Translations under genes and position numbers: made by a program | Shown here: positions 36,285 to 44,444 of the stretch, in pieces | How the letters are laid out: every line of letters begins with the position of its first letter | Position numbering within the stretch: the stretch's first letter is position 1 | Source: Tabrizicola sp031409795 | Lineage (GTDB): Bacteria; Pseudomonadota; Alphaproteobacteria; Rhodobacterales; Rhodobacteraceae | Assembly: GCA_031409795.1 (NCBI GenBank) | Contig: JANNXX010000043.1 | Coordinates: 42,920 to 106,919 of the forward strand | Direction: 5' to 3' | Length of the DNA: 64,000 bases | Notes under the pieces: generated by a model | Database searches by the model: none | Told to the model about the DNA's origin: nothing | Seen by the model: only the letters and a program-made list of their open reading frames with translations

Positions 36285-38720
36285 TCACGGTGCGGATGGA
36301 AGAGCGGCCAGGGTCTGGCGCGCGATTTCGAACTGCGGCAGCGGGCTTTCCCCTGCAAGGGCAAGGGCGCTGGTCAGCTGCCGGCGGGCATCCTCGGGGC
36401 GCTTCAGGCCGGCATAGACCATGCCAAGGTGGAACTGGGTCAGCGCATCTTCCGGCAAGCCGGCGGCGGCCGGTTCAAGATAGCGCAGCGCCTCGTCCAG
36501 GTTGCCGCGCCGGAATTCGATCCAGCCGTAAGTGTCCTGAAACGCCGGGACATCCGATCCGCGCAGGCGGCGGGCCACGGCAAAGGCCCGTTCAAGACTT
36601 TCAGGATCGGTCCGATGCGTGGTGATCAGGCTGGCCAGATTGTTGGCCACGACAACATTGCTGGTGTTCTCGGCATACATCGCTTCGTAGATCTTTATGG
36701 CCGCCTCAAAGTCGCCGTCCCGCTCCAGCTCGCCGGCCTTGAGCCAGCGCAACGTCCCGGACGCCGGCTGAACGGCAAGCGCCGCGTCAAGAACGGCCGT
36801 GGCCTCGTCCACGCGGCCCGCCGAACCGAGAAGCCCGTAAAGCAGCTGCACCGGCGGCTCTTCGGTCGGAGTCGCGGCGATGAGTTTGCGCAGGATCGAT
36901 TCGGTTTCGGCGGCCTCACCCGCAAGCGCATGCAGGCCGGCGCTTAGCAGTTGCAACTGCGGCTCATCCGGGCGTTTGGCGATTTCGGCGTCCAGATAGG
37001 CGCGGGCTTCGGCGGTCTCGCCGGCGCGTGCATGGGTTTCGACGATCAGCGCGATCGCGCGCAGGTCGTCGTTGCCCTGGCCAATCTGGCTTTGCAGGAA
37101 GGCAATGCCTTCGGACACCCGTTCCTGACCAAGAAGCAGGGCAGTCTGCAGTCCCTTGTCGGCCGCAAGGGCCTCGGGCGTGCCGATCGCGCGCAAGGCG
37201 CTGCCGATCTCGTCGGCGCGCGTCCAGTCCTGCGCGGCAAGATAAACGTCCGCAAGTCGCGCCAGCACCGGAACGCTGGTCGGATTGGTTTGCCGGGCGT
37301 CGATCAGGATGGTTTCGGCAGCCTGGCCACGGCCCTGGTTTTGCAGGAACGTGGCGTAGCGCAAGGAGGTTTCGGCCGAGCGGCCCGACACTTCGACCGC
37401 AAGGGCCAGCCGTTCACCAGCCAGGTCCATCGCCCCGTCACGCTCATGCGCCTCGGCCATGAGGGTCAGGATTTCGGCGTCCCGTGGCGCCTGGTCCAGT
37501 GCCGCGCGCAGGTCGACAATGGCTTCACCCGGCCGGTCCTCGTCAATCAGCCAGACCGCGCGCATCTTCAGTGCAGCGACCATCACGGCGTCTTCGGCAA
37601 GGACTTCCTCGATCCGGGACCGGGCCCCGACCCGATTGCCACCGACCTCCAGCATCCGCGCCAGCATGACCTTGATGCGTCGGGTCTGGTCTGACGGGGC
37701 GGCACCGGCCAGCACCTCCTCCATTTCGGCAATCGCCGCGTCACGGGCGCCGCCTTCGAAATCGAGGCCCGCCCGCAAGGCGCGATAGATGTCCGCATTG
37801 GGTGACCCGGCGTTGGCGGCGATCAGCTTGTCCAGTTCCGCCCGGGCGGCATCGCCCCCGCGCGCCGCCTGCAAAAGCTGGATCACCGCAAGATGGCCAT
37901 CCGGGTCAGCCGTCGCTTCGCCGGCGAGGCGGCGCAGCAGCGCCTCTGCGCCTTCGGTGTCGCCTTCCGACAGATGCCAGCCGATCAGCGCGCCGCGCAC
38001 TTCTTCGTTTTCGGGAAAGCGTTCGAACATCGTCTGCAAGAGCTTGCCCGCCGCGTCCAGATCGTCGGCCTGGACCAGCAGCCGAAGCTTCATCGAGTAA
38101 AGCTCCAGCGTATCCGGGTTGGCTTCCAGCGCCCGGTCAATCTCGGGGATCGCATCCGCCGGACGATCGGTCGAGACCAGGTAGTCGATGAGGATACGGC
38201 GCGACAACTGGTCGCCCGGATCGGTTGCCAGCAGAAGGCGCGCCGCTTCTGCCACGGCCTTGCGCGCGTCTTCGTCACCCGCCTGAATCGCCGCCTGATA
38301 GTCGAGCGCGGTGCGGATCGCAGGAATGCCGTCCATGTCGGGCGCCAGTCGTACCGCCTCGCGTCCGTGGCGGTTGGCCTCGTCCCAGTCGCCGCGTTCG
38401 ATCGCAAGTTTGGCCAGGGCAAGCCGCACGTCCGGCGTGTCGGGATACTGCTCGATCAGCCGCAAATACTGACCATAGGCCTCTGTCACCTCGCCGCGCG
38501 CCAGCACGGTATCTGCATAAAGCTTGCGGCCTTCCTTGTGAAAGCCGTTCAGGTCGAAGACGTTGCGCAGCTCGACAAGGGCGCGGTCCTCGTCGCCCTC
38601 GGCAAGAAGCGCCAGCGCCGACTGATAGTGGCCTTCGGCCCGCTCTTCCGAGCTTTGGCAAGCCGCCAGGGCAAGCGCAGAAACAAGAAGGGCGGTGGTC
38701 AGCAGAGGTCGCAGGCGCAT
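36285..38720 (-). CDS. Large TPR lipoprotein (PrsT-like, exosortase system-associated)
   Basis: The 811-residue product has a lipobox (LALAAC, Cys21) and about 15-20 tetratricopeptide repeats across its whole length, such as YQSALALLAEGDEDRALVELRNV near the N-terminus and FEAAIKIYEAMYAENTSNVVVANNLASL near residue 675. It matches the design of PrsT-like TPR lipoproteins found beside exosortases. It is likely a periplasmic scaffold linking polysaccharide synthesis to export. It lies between the sugar transferase and the OPX gene on one strand, with 182 bp before the latter. Confidence 0.87.
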   Translation of the reverse strand: MRLRPLLTTALLVSALALAACQSSEERAEGHYQSALALLAEGDEDRALVELRNVFDLNGFHKEGRKLYADTVLARGEVTEAYGQYLRLIEQYPDTPDVRLALAKLAIERGDWDEANRHGREAVRLAPDMDGIPAIRTALDYQAAIQAGDEDARKAVAEAARLLLATDPGDQLSRRILIDYLVSTDRPADAIPEIDRALEANPDTLELYSMKLRLLVQADDLDAAGKLLQTMFERFPENEEVRGALIGWHLSEGDTEGAEALLRRLAGEATADPDGHLAVIQLLQAARGGDAARAELDKLIAANAGSPNADIYRALRAGLDFEGGARDAAIAEMEEVLAGAAPSDQTRRIKVMLARMLEVGGNRVGARSRIEEVLAEDAVMVAALKMRAVWLIDEDRPGEAIVDLRAALDQAPRDAEILTLMAEAHERDGAMDLAGERLALAVEVSGRSAETSLRYATFLQNQGRGQAAETILIDARQTNPTSVPVLARLADVYLAAQDWTRADEIGSALRAIGTPEALAADKGLQTALLLGQERVSEGIAFLQSQIGQGNDDLRAIALIVETHARAGETAEARAYLDAEIAKRPDEPQLQLLSAGLHALAGEAAETESILRKLIAATPTEEPPVQLLYGLLGSAGRVDEATAVLDAALAVQPASGTLRWLKAGELERDGDFEAAIKIYEAMYAENTSNVVVANNLASLITTHRTDPESLERAFAVARRLRGSDVPAFQDTYGWIEFRRGNLDEALRYLEPAAAGLPEDALTQFHLGMVYAGLKRPEDARRQLTSALALAGESPLPQFEIARQTLAALPSAP

Positions 38721-38817
38721 GAGAGCATTCCGATCCAGAGGTCACGCCGATCAGAACACGGAAGCATCCCGGAGAGCCAGTCGGATCGGCTTGGCAAGGT
38801 TCAAGGTCAGTTTCTTG

Positions 38818-39504
38818 TCAGCAGCCCGTGCCGCGCGTGACAACCTGCACGGTCGCCGCCAGAAGCCTGAAATCGGTCGCAAGGGACAGGGTACGGTCAT
38901 ATTCGGTGTCAAAGCTGGCACGGGCGGCAAAGCTTGAGTCATTCCGGGCGGCGACCTGCCAAAGCCCAGTCAGCCCGGGACGCAAGGTGTAATACGCGTT
39001 GCCGGGATAAAGCGCGCGTTGCGACGGCATCATCGGGCGCGGCCCAACAAGGCTCATGTCACCAAGCAGCACGTTCCAAAGCTGCGGCAGTTCATCCAGC
39101 GAATAGCGCCGCAGGACATGTCCCATCCGCGTGATACGGGGGTCACGGCGCAACTTCTGGCAGTGGTCCCACTCGGCGCGCGCGGCGTGATCCCGCGCGA
39201 GATGTTCAGCCAGGCGCTTGTCGGCGTCGGGCAGCATCGACCGCAGCTTCCAGATCTTGTAGGTTCGGCCGCCCTTGCCGATACGGTCTTGCCAATAGAA
39301 CGGGTTTCCGCCGTCACACGCGACGCAGAAAGCCAGAACCAGGACAAATGGCAGAACGAACGGAGCCCCAAGAAGCACAAGCGCCACATCGACAATCCGT
39401 TTGCCGAAATTGCGATACAGGCCCCGACGGGAACCTAAGCGGGATCCATTGCTGCCAAGTACCGGCGGCGTCATCGGATCAACAAACTTGTAGCGCATCG
39501 TCAT
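38818..39504 (-). CDS. Undecaprenyl-phosphate sugar phosphotransferase (initiating transferase)
   Basis: The 228-residue enzyme loads the first sugar phosphate onto undecaprenyl phosphate to begin repeat-unit synthesis. It has one membrane segment (about 38-62) and the conserved bacterial sugar transferase core: FYWQDRIGKGGRTYKIWKLRSM, RRYSLDELPQLWNVLLGDMSLVGPRPM and RPGLTGLWQV. Only the catalytic half of WbaP/PssZ-type proteins is present, as in monotopic PGTs. It is the first gene of the left arm and starts at the edge of the divergent promoter region. Confidence 0.93.
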   Translation of the reverse strand: MTMRYKFVDPMTPPVLGSNGSRLGSRRGLYRNFGKRIVDVALVLLGAPFVLPFVLVLAFCVACDGGNPFYWQDRIGKGGRTYKIWKLRSMLPDADKRLAEHLARDHAARAEWDHCQKLRRDPRITRMGHVLRRYSLDELPQLWNVLLGDMSLVGPRPMMPSQRALYPGNAYYTLRPGLTGLWQVAARNDSSFAARASFDTEYDRTLSLATDFRLLAATVQVVTRGTGC

Positions 39505-39760
39505 TTCAATTTCTCATCCGCACAGAGCACTTTTGGCACGTGATCACCAAAATCCTTGCCATCACTCGACACCCAATAGTCATCAAACAGTCATAAAGCC
39601 CGACGGCCTGTCTCAACTTGGGTACCATACCATCAGGCGCGCAAAGAGGCGAACGGAAACTGGCAGAAGAAACCCCGAATCAGGATGCTAAAATATTGAT
39701 CTAAAGAATTTTTTTGTGAGAATTTCACTGTTTCCCGCTTGGAACCTGTATTTCCTTGCG

Positions 39761-39817
39761 GCCGGACCGGGCAAACCTGTCCATTTGGACAGGTCGCAAA
39801 GCCGGATCGGGCAAATC
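39761..39817. repeat. Pair of 17-bp direct repeats, 40 bp apart
   Basis: GCCGGACCGGGCAAACC (39761-39777) and GCCGGATCGGGCAAATC (39801-39817) differ at only two positions and start exactly 40 bp apart, close to four helical turns. They bracket the lux-box-like dyad. Confidence 0.6.
39775..39794. promoter_or_regulatory. Lux-box-like dyad (LuxR-family operator candidate)
   Basis: ACCTGTCCATTTGGACAGGT has 9-bp perfect arms around TT. Its outer hexamers ACCTGT and ACAGGT are identical to those of the classical Vibrio fischeri lux box, and its 20-bp length is the same. A further ACCTGT half-site occurs at 39744. It lies 137 bp before the plus-strand ATPase start and 271 bp before the minus-strand transferase start. 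A quorum-sensing regulator is inferred; none is encoded in the window. Confidence 0.55.
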
Positions 39818-39930
39818 CGCGGCATGCAAGCGTCGCTGATTCGCCGGCGCAACGCCTTCGGCCGAGGTCAGGCCTTGGAATGGCCCGACTTCCAGTGCAA
39901 AAGAGGCGGGATCTGGTTCTACGGGGGATC

Positions 39931-40815
39931 ATGGAAAGCACGCTTGATCTCTATTCTGCGCATTTCGGTCTGACCGAGCGGCCTTTCTCGCTGCTGCCGG
40001 ATCCGGACTTCCTGTATTGGTCGACCGAGCATCAGCGCGCCTATACCATGCTGGAGTACGGCATCCTGACGCGGTCCCCGATCACGCTGATCACCGGCGA
40101 TGTCGGGGCGGGAAAGACCACGCTTTTGCAGCAGCTCTTGCGGTCGGTGGGCTCCGATCTGCGCATCGGGCTGATCTCGAACGCCCATGGCGACCGAGGT
40201 GAACTTTTGCGCTGGGTGCTCATGTCCCTGGGGCAGCCGGTCCCTTACGAAGCGGGATACGTCAACCTCTTCGCGCAATTCCAGGCCTTCCTGATCGCCG
40301 AGTATGCGGCCGGGCGCCGGGTGGTCCTGATCTTCGACGAGGCGCAAAACCTGACCCGGGACAGCCTTGAAGAGCTGCGGATGTTCACGAACATCAACGC
40401 GGGTAAGGATGAACTGCTGCAACTGGTCCTGGTCGGCCAGCCGGAACTGCGCGCGATGATCCTGCGCCCGGACCTTACGCAGTTTGCGCAACGGGTTGCG
40501 GCCAGCTATCACCTGACGGCGATGGACGCCGCAACCCTGCGCGGCTACATCCAGCACCGGCTGGCAGTGGCGGGGGCCAGCTACAGCATCTTCAGCCCGC
40601 TTGCGATCAAGGAAGTGCTTAGCGCGACCGCAGGCGTGCCGCGTCTGGTCAATCAGATATGTGATCTGGCGCTTGTTTATGCCTATACGAACGGACACAA
40701 GCGGGTGCTGCAAAAGACGATGCAACAGATCCTGGACGATGGCGTCTTCTTCGGCGGTGGATCGGGTGGGCTGACGTCGATTTCCCGTCCCCAAAGCAAA
40801 AGCAAGGCAGACTGA
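39931..40815 (+). CDS. ExeA-like AAA ATPase, exosortase system-associated
   Basis: The 294-residue P-loop ATPase has Walker A GDVGAGKTTLLQQLL (about residue 53), Walker B VVLIFDEAQNL and sensor-like QLVLVGQPELRAMI, the ExeA/GspA pattern. The N-terminal FGLTERPFSLLPDPDFLYWS is typical of the ATPase that accompanies exosortase polysaccharide loci. It lacks the C-terminal peptidoglycan-binding domain of ExeA. It is the first gene of the right arm; the chain-length gene follows after 4 bp. The exact role in export is unknown. Confidence 0.88.
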   Translation: MESTLDLYSAHFGLTERPFSLLPDPDFLYWSTEHQRAYTMLEYGILTRSPITLITGDVGAGKTTLLQQLLRSVGSDLRIGLISNAHGDRGELLRWVLMSLGQPVPYEAGYVNLFAQFQAFLIAEYAAGRRVVLIFDEAQNLTRDSLEELRMFTNINAGKDELLQLVLVGQPELRAMILRPDLTQFAQRVAASYHLTAMDAATLRGYIQHRLAVAGASYSIFSPLAIKEVLSATAGVPRLVNQICDLALVYAYTNGHKRVLQKTMQQILDDGVFFGGGSGGLTSISRPQSKSKAD

Positions 40816-40819
40816 GCTG

Positions 40820-42415
40820 ATGGATGTAAGGTTCTACCTATCGCTTTTCCTCAGGCGGCTGCCGTATTTCCTGCTTTTCGTTGCACTTGGCAGCGTTATT
40901 GGCGTGACCCTGGCGCGCATCCTGCCGCCGGTCTATCTGGCCGAAGCGCGGCTTGTGGTCGAAAGCGAACAGATCCCGGACGAACTGGCGGCTTCGACCG
41001 TGCGAACCGAAGCCACCGTCCAGCTCCAGATCATCCAGCAACGGATCCTGACCCGTGACCGTCTGCTGGAAATGGCCAACCGGCTGCAGATCTACGCTCC
41101 GGTTCCAGGTGTTTCAACGCGACGGCTGGATCCGGACGAGATTGTCGAAGACTTGCGCGAACGCATCCGCATCGTGACGACCGGAGGCACGCTTTCGGGC
41201 GGCCAGGCCCAGGCAACGCTGGTTGCCGTCAGCTTCGAAGCGCCCACCGCTGTCCTGTCGGCGGCGGTGACGAATGAAGTGGTGACTTTGATCCTGCAGG
41301 AAAACGTCGCGATGCGGACCACCGTTGCCGCGCAGACGCTGGATTTCTTTGAGCGGGAAGTCGAGCGGCTGGATCAGGAACTGGCCCAGCAAGGGGGCAA
41401 GATCCTTGCGTTCAAGAACGCGAATAAGGATGCCCTGCCCGACAGTCTTGAATTTCGGCGCACCCAGCAGGCCGCAGCGCAAGAGCGTGTCTTGCAGATG
41501 GACCGCGAAACCGCAGTGCTGAAGGACCGCCGGGACCGCCTTGTGCAGATCTATGAGCAGACCGGCCAGATCGAGCCAGGTTCCAACGCGAACCAGACCG
41601 AAGAAGAACGCCAGTTGCAGGCCTTGAAAGAGCAGATGGCGCAGATCCTGTCGGTTCTTTCACCGGAAAACCCGCGCGCGCAGATCCTGCAATCGCAGAT
41701 CGAGGCTCTGGAGCGGGTCGTCGCCGAGCAGCGGGCGGCGGGCGGCGCTTCGCCGGCAAATCCGGAGATGTCGGTCTACGACCTGCAGCTTTCCGACATC
41801 GACGGTCAGCTTGCGTTCATCGACGCGCAGCGGTCCCAGGTGCTGGCCGAGCTGGACGCCTTGCGCGTGTCGATTGATGCGACGCCGGGAAATTCCATCG
41901 CCCTTGCCACGCTGGAGCGTGACTACGACAATACCCGCAGCCTTTATGACGTTGCCGTCGCAAACCGCGCGAGGGCGGAAACCGGCGACGTGATCGAGGC
42001 CCTGGCCAAGGGGCAGCGCATCTCGATCATCGAACAGGCGATTGCGCCGCAAGAACCTGAAAGTCCCAACCGTCCACTGGTCGCTTTGGCCGGCCTTGTC
42101 GTTGGAAGCGCACTGGGTGTGGGGGTCGTCCTGTTGCTGGAGGTTCTCAACACCTCGGTCCGGCGGCCGATGGACTTGACCGCGAAGCTGGGCATCGCAC
42201 CTTTTGCGACGCTTCCCTTCATGCGAACGGCGGGTCAACTGCACCGTCGGCGAGCGATCATAATCTCGGTCTTCGCCGTGGTCGTCCTGGCCATTCCGAT
42301 CGGACTTTGGGCCCTGGACACCTATTACCGCCCCCTTGACCTGCTGATCGACCAGGTCCTGAACTGGACGGATCTGGCAGGCCTTCATGGCGTTTCGGCC
42401 CCGGTTGCGGGGTAG
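40820..42415 (+). CDS. Polysaccharide chain-length determinant (Wzz/GumC family)
   Basis: The 531-residue inner-membrane co-polymerase sets polymer length and links synthesis to export. A first membrane segment (about 15-33) and the Wzz domain are followed by long coiled-coil helices (about 180-340). A second membrane segment lies after PNRPLVALAGLVVGSALGVG (about 428-448). A third hydrophobic segment (about 478-498) is extra, as in exosortase-associated members. It lacks a fused kinase domain, which is provided by the next gene 9 bp downstream. Confidence 0.9.
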   Translation: MDVRFYLSLFLRRLPYFLLFVALGSVIGVTLARILPPVYLAEARLVVESEQIPDELAASTVRTEATVQLQIIQQRILTRDRLLEMANRLQIYAPVPGVSTRRLDPDEIVEDLRERIRIVTTGGTLSGGQAQATLVAVSFEAPTAVLSAAVTNEVVTLILQENVAMRTTVAAQTLDFFEREVERLDQELAQQGGKILAFKNANKDALPDSLEFRRTQQAAAQERVLQMDRETAVLKDRRDRLVQIYEQTGQIEPGSNANQTEEERQLQALKEQMAQILSVLSPENPRAQILQSQIEALERVVAEQRAAGGASPANPEMSVYDLQLSDIDGQLAFIDAQRSQVLAELDALRVSIDATPGNSIALATLERDYDNTRSLYDVAVANRARAETGDVIEALAKGQRISIIEQAIAPQEPESPNRPLVALAGLVVGSALGVGVVLLLEVLNTSVRRPMDLTAKLGIAPFATLPFMRTAGQLHRRRAIIISVFAVVVLAIPIGLWALDTYYRPLDLLIDQVLNWTDLAGLHGVSAPVAG

Positions 42416-42424
42416 GAGAAGAAG

Positions 42425-43315
42425 ATGGAAAAGATCCGCTCCGCCATCGCCAAGGCCCGCGCCGCCCGCGCCTCCGAGAGTGGCGTGTTGCCTGTAACGC
42501 GGGATGAAACACGGGTAAGGACAGCGCTGGACACCCGCGCCCCGGACCCGGAGAACCGGCAGCCGCCCGCTGTGCCAAACGCCGCCGAGGGCGCGGCAAT
42601 CGCCGCCCGATGGCAATCGCTGCCGAGTTTTGCCCCGTCGCCGGCCTTGATGGCCCGCGGTCATATCGTGACGTTCACCGGCAGCGAAGAGGCGGTCCAC
42701 TTCGATGTGATGCGGACGCGGCTGCTGCAGCTGATGCGTTCCAACGGCTGGCGGCGGGTGGCGATCACGTCGCCAGGGCCGGCCTGTGGGAAGTCGACCC
42801 TGGCCTTGAACCTGGCCTTCACTTTGGGGCGGCAACCTGGGCTGCGCACGCTTTTGCTGGAAATGGACCTCCGGCGCCCGTCTTTGGCCCGCATGCTTGG
42901 ACTGCGCGATCGCCATTATGCGGCCAAGGTTCTGGAGGGCCGGGAGCCCCTGGCACAGAATGCCGTCCGCCACGGTGAAAACCTGGCGATTTCAACCCAG
43001 ACCGGACCTGCGCCGCGCCCAGCCGAGCTGCTGCACAGCCCCGCAACGGCGGCAAGCCTGTCGCTGATCGAGGCCGAATATGACCCGGCGGTGATCCTGT
43101 GCGATCTGCCGCCGGTCTTTGTCGGCGATGACGCGATGTCGGTGATGGGCCAGATGGACGCGGCGCTGATCGTGGCGGCGGCCGGATCGACGACCATCAG
43201 CCAGATCGACCGCTGCGAACGCGAGATCGCCGCCCAGACCAACGTGATCGGAATCGTGCTGAACAAGTGCCGCCACATGGAAAACGACTACGGTTACGAC
43301 TACCACGGCGGCTGA
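42425..43315 (+). CDS. CpsD/CapB-like tyrosine-protein kinase
   Basis: The 296-residue P-loop protein resembles the cytoplasmic half of BY-kinases, which phosphorylate their own C-terminal tyrosines and control polysaccharide polymerisation. Walker A is SPGPACGKSTLALNLA (about residue 118); Walker A' is LLLEMDLRRPSLA, with Glu in place of the first Asp. Walker B lies in VILCDLPPV. The C-terminus NDYGYDYHGG offers three closely spaced tyrosines. It directly follows the Wzz-like gene, its presumed activator. Confidence 0.87.
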   Translation: MEKIRSAIAKARAARASESGVLPVTRDETRVRTALDTRAPDPENRQPPAVPNAAEGAAIAARWQSLPSFAPSPALMARGHIVTFTGSEEAVHFDVMRTRLLQLMRSNGWRRVAITSPGPACGKSTLALNLAFTLGRQPGLRTLLLEMDLRRPSLARMLGLRDRHYAAKVLEGREPLAQNAVRHGENLAISTQTGPAPRPAELLHSPATAASLSLIEAEYDPAVILCDLPPVFVGDDAMSVMGQMDAALIVAAAGSTTISQIDRCEREIAAQTNVIGIVLNKCRHMENDYGYDYHGG

Positions 43316-43345
43316 GTGCTCAAGCGATCGGTCACCATCAAATGC

Positions 43346-43373
43346 GAAGGGCCGGGGATACCCCCGGCCCTTC
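43346..43373. terminator. Bidirectional terminator
   Basis: A perfect 12-bp stem (GAAGGGCCGGGG / CCCCGGCCCTTC, loop ATAC) lies between the kinase (plus) and a VPVPA gene (minus). Confidence 0.8.
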
Positions 43374-43397
43374 TGCTTTCCGTTAGTTGCCGAAGCG

Positions 43398-44042
43398 TCA
43401 GGCCGTCTTGCGACGGCGCAGCGCCGCAAGGCCCCCAAGGGCGCCAAGCAGCAGCAGCCCACCAGCCGGAACCGGGACGGCGGCCACGTCGACATTGAGG
43501 ATCGAAGGGTTCCCGTTCGCAGCTGCATAATACAGCGTGAAGTTGCCCCATCCGGCCCGGAAGGCCGTATTGACCGCAACGGTCGGCGCAGCCGAAACCC
43601 CACCCGTCAGGCCGTTGGCGACCATCGTGATCCCGTCATCATGCCGGATAAGTCCCTGCACGGCAGAGGCAAAGAACCCGGTGATCTGGAAGAAGGTTGT
43701 CGTGACGTAGGTGCCCTGGCTGAGGCGCGTGGTGTCAAGAAAGGCCTGAGTTCCCGACACGATCGAGTAGGAGCCTGCCGCCGAGCCAAGGAACTGCGCG
43801 ATCGTCGTCGTCGCGCCGCTTGCGACCGTGTTGAAGAAGTTGATGTCACCGGTGTAGGTGATCACGGCATCGCTGCTTTGCGCACTGAAGTTCGCAGCGG
43901 TTGCATGCGAGTTGGCCTGCGTGACGCCTGGACCGGTAAAGTTGCGGATATCGATGGTGAATGTGCCGTTCAACGTCGCCGCAACCGCGGGCATCGCGAA
44001 GGCGACGGTCACAGCCATCGCAGAAAGAAACTTCTTGATCAT
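43398..44042 (-). CDS. VPVPA-tailed (VPLPA-CTERM-like) surface protein
   Basis: The 214-residue product has a signal peptide (cleaved after AVA, about 21), a Thr/Ala-rich beta mature region without cysteines, and the tail AAVPVPAGGLLLLGALGGLAALRRRKTA. The motif is VPVPA rather than VPLPA, but the glycine pair, hydrophobic helix and Arg cluster are identical in layout. It is likely an exosortase D substrate. Function unknown; secreted matrix protein is most likely. It is convergent with the kinase gene. Confidence 0.83.
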   Translation of the reverse strand: MIKKFLSAMAVTVAFAMPAVAATLNGTFTIDIRNFTGPGVTQANSHATAANFSAQSSDAVITYTGDINFFNTVASGATTTIAQFLGSAAGSYSIVSGTQAFLDTTRLSQGTYVTTTFFQITGFFASAVQGLIRHDDGITMVANGLTGGVSAAPTVAVNTAFRAGWGNFTLYYAAANGNPSILNVDVAAVPVPAGGLLLLGALGGLAALRRRKTA

Positions 44043-44444
44043 CTTAATCTTCCTTCGGATTGTAGATCATTGATCACAATGATGGTTAACAGCGGGTTAC
44101 ATCCCGCTCCGCAAACAGTATCGCATGGCATCGCAGACATGGGCAAGCGGAGGCTGCTATTTCAGTCCTTTTGTGACACGCTTTGCACCCTTGGGTTGTT
44201 CGCGCCCTGCCAAGACTTCATCTAAGATGGTGCCGCAGCCAAGCCCGTTTCGACAGATGCTGCGGTCAATCGAGCAGTCCGTACTTTGCAGCCATGACAA
44301 GGAAACGGATGAAAACGATTCGCTCCTGGCTGGAGGGAATCAGAAGCCAAAGGCGATGCAAGTCCTTTAGCGGGCCGAATGCTTCTTTCAATAAAGAAGG
44401 GCCGGGAATGCCCCGGCCCACGCAATCAGAACTGATACAGCGTT
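44043..44444. other. Intergenic region between two sorted-protein genes
   Basis: The 402-bp region contains the promoter side of the 43398 gene and the terminator of the 44445 gene. An 18-bp dyad, ATCATTG-ATCA-CAATGAT (44066-44083), lies 24 bp before the VPVPA start. It contains TTGAT-N4-ATGAT, a half match to an FNR/Crp-type site. No gene is seen. Confidence 0.45.
44391..44419 (-). terminator. Terminator of the second VPVPA gene
   Basis: GGGCCGGG and CCCGGCCC form a perfect 8-bp stem. On the minus strand it is followed by TTCTTTATT. Confidence 0.75.

Larger units (their letters stand above)
39505..39930. promoter_or_regulatory. Divergent promoter region of the exopolysaccharide operons
   Basis: This 426-bp non-coding stretch lies between the sugar transferase (minus) and the ATPase (plus). 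It includes an A/T-rich block (39685-39725) with promoter-like hexamers, for example TTGATC and AGAATT 17 bp apart. Two 17-bp direct repeats and a 20-bp dyad lie to the right of this block. No gene is seen. Confidence 0.7.

Noticed and set aside
39530..39565. GGCAC and TTGC elements suggesting a sigma-54 promoter upstream of the sugar transferase
   Set aside because: The spacing between the GG and GC elements is far from the fixed 10 bp of sigma-54 promoters, and the orientation is wrong for the transferase.
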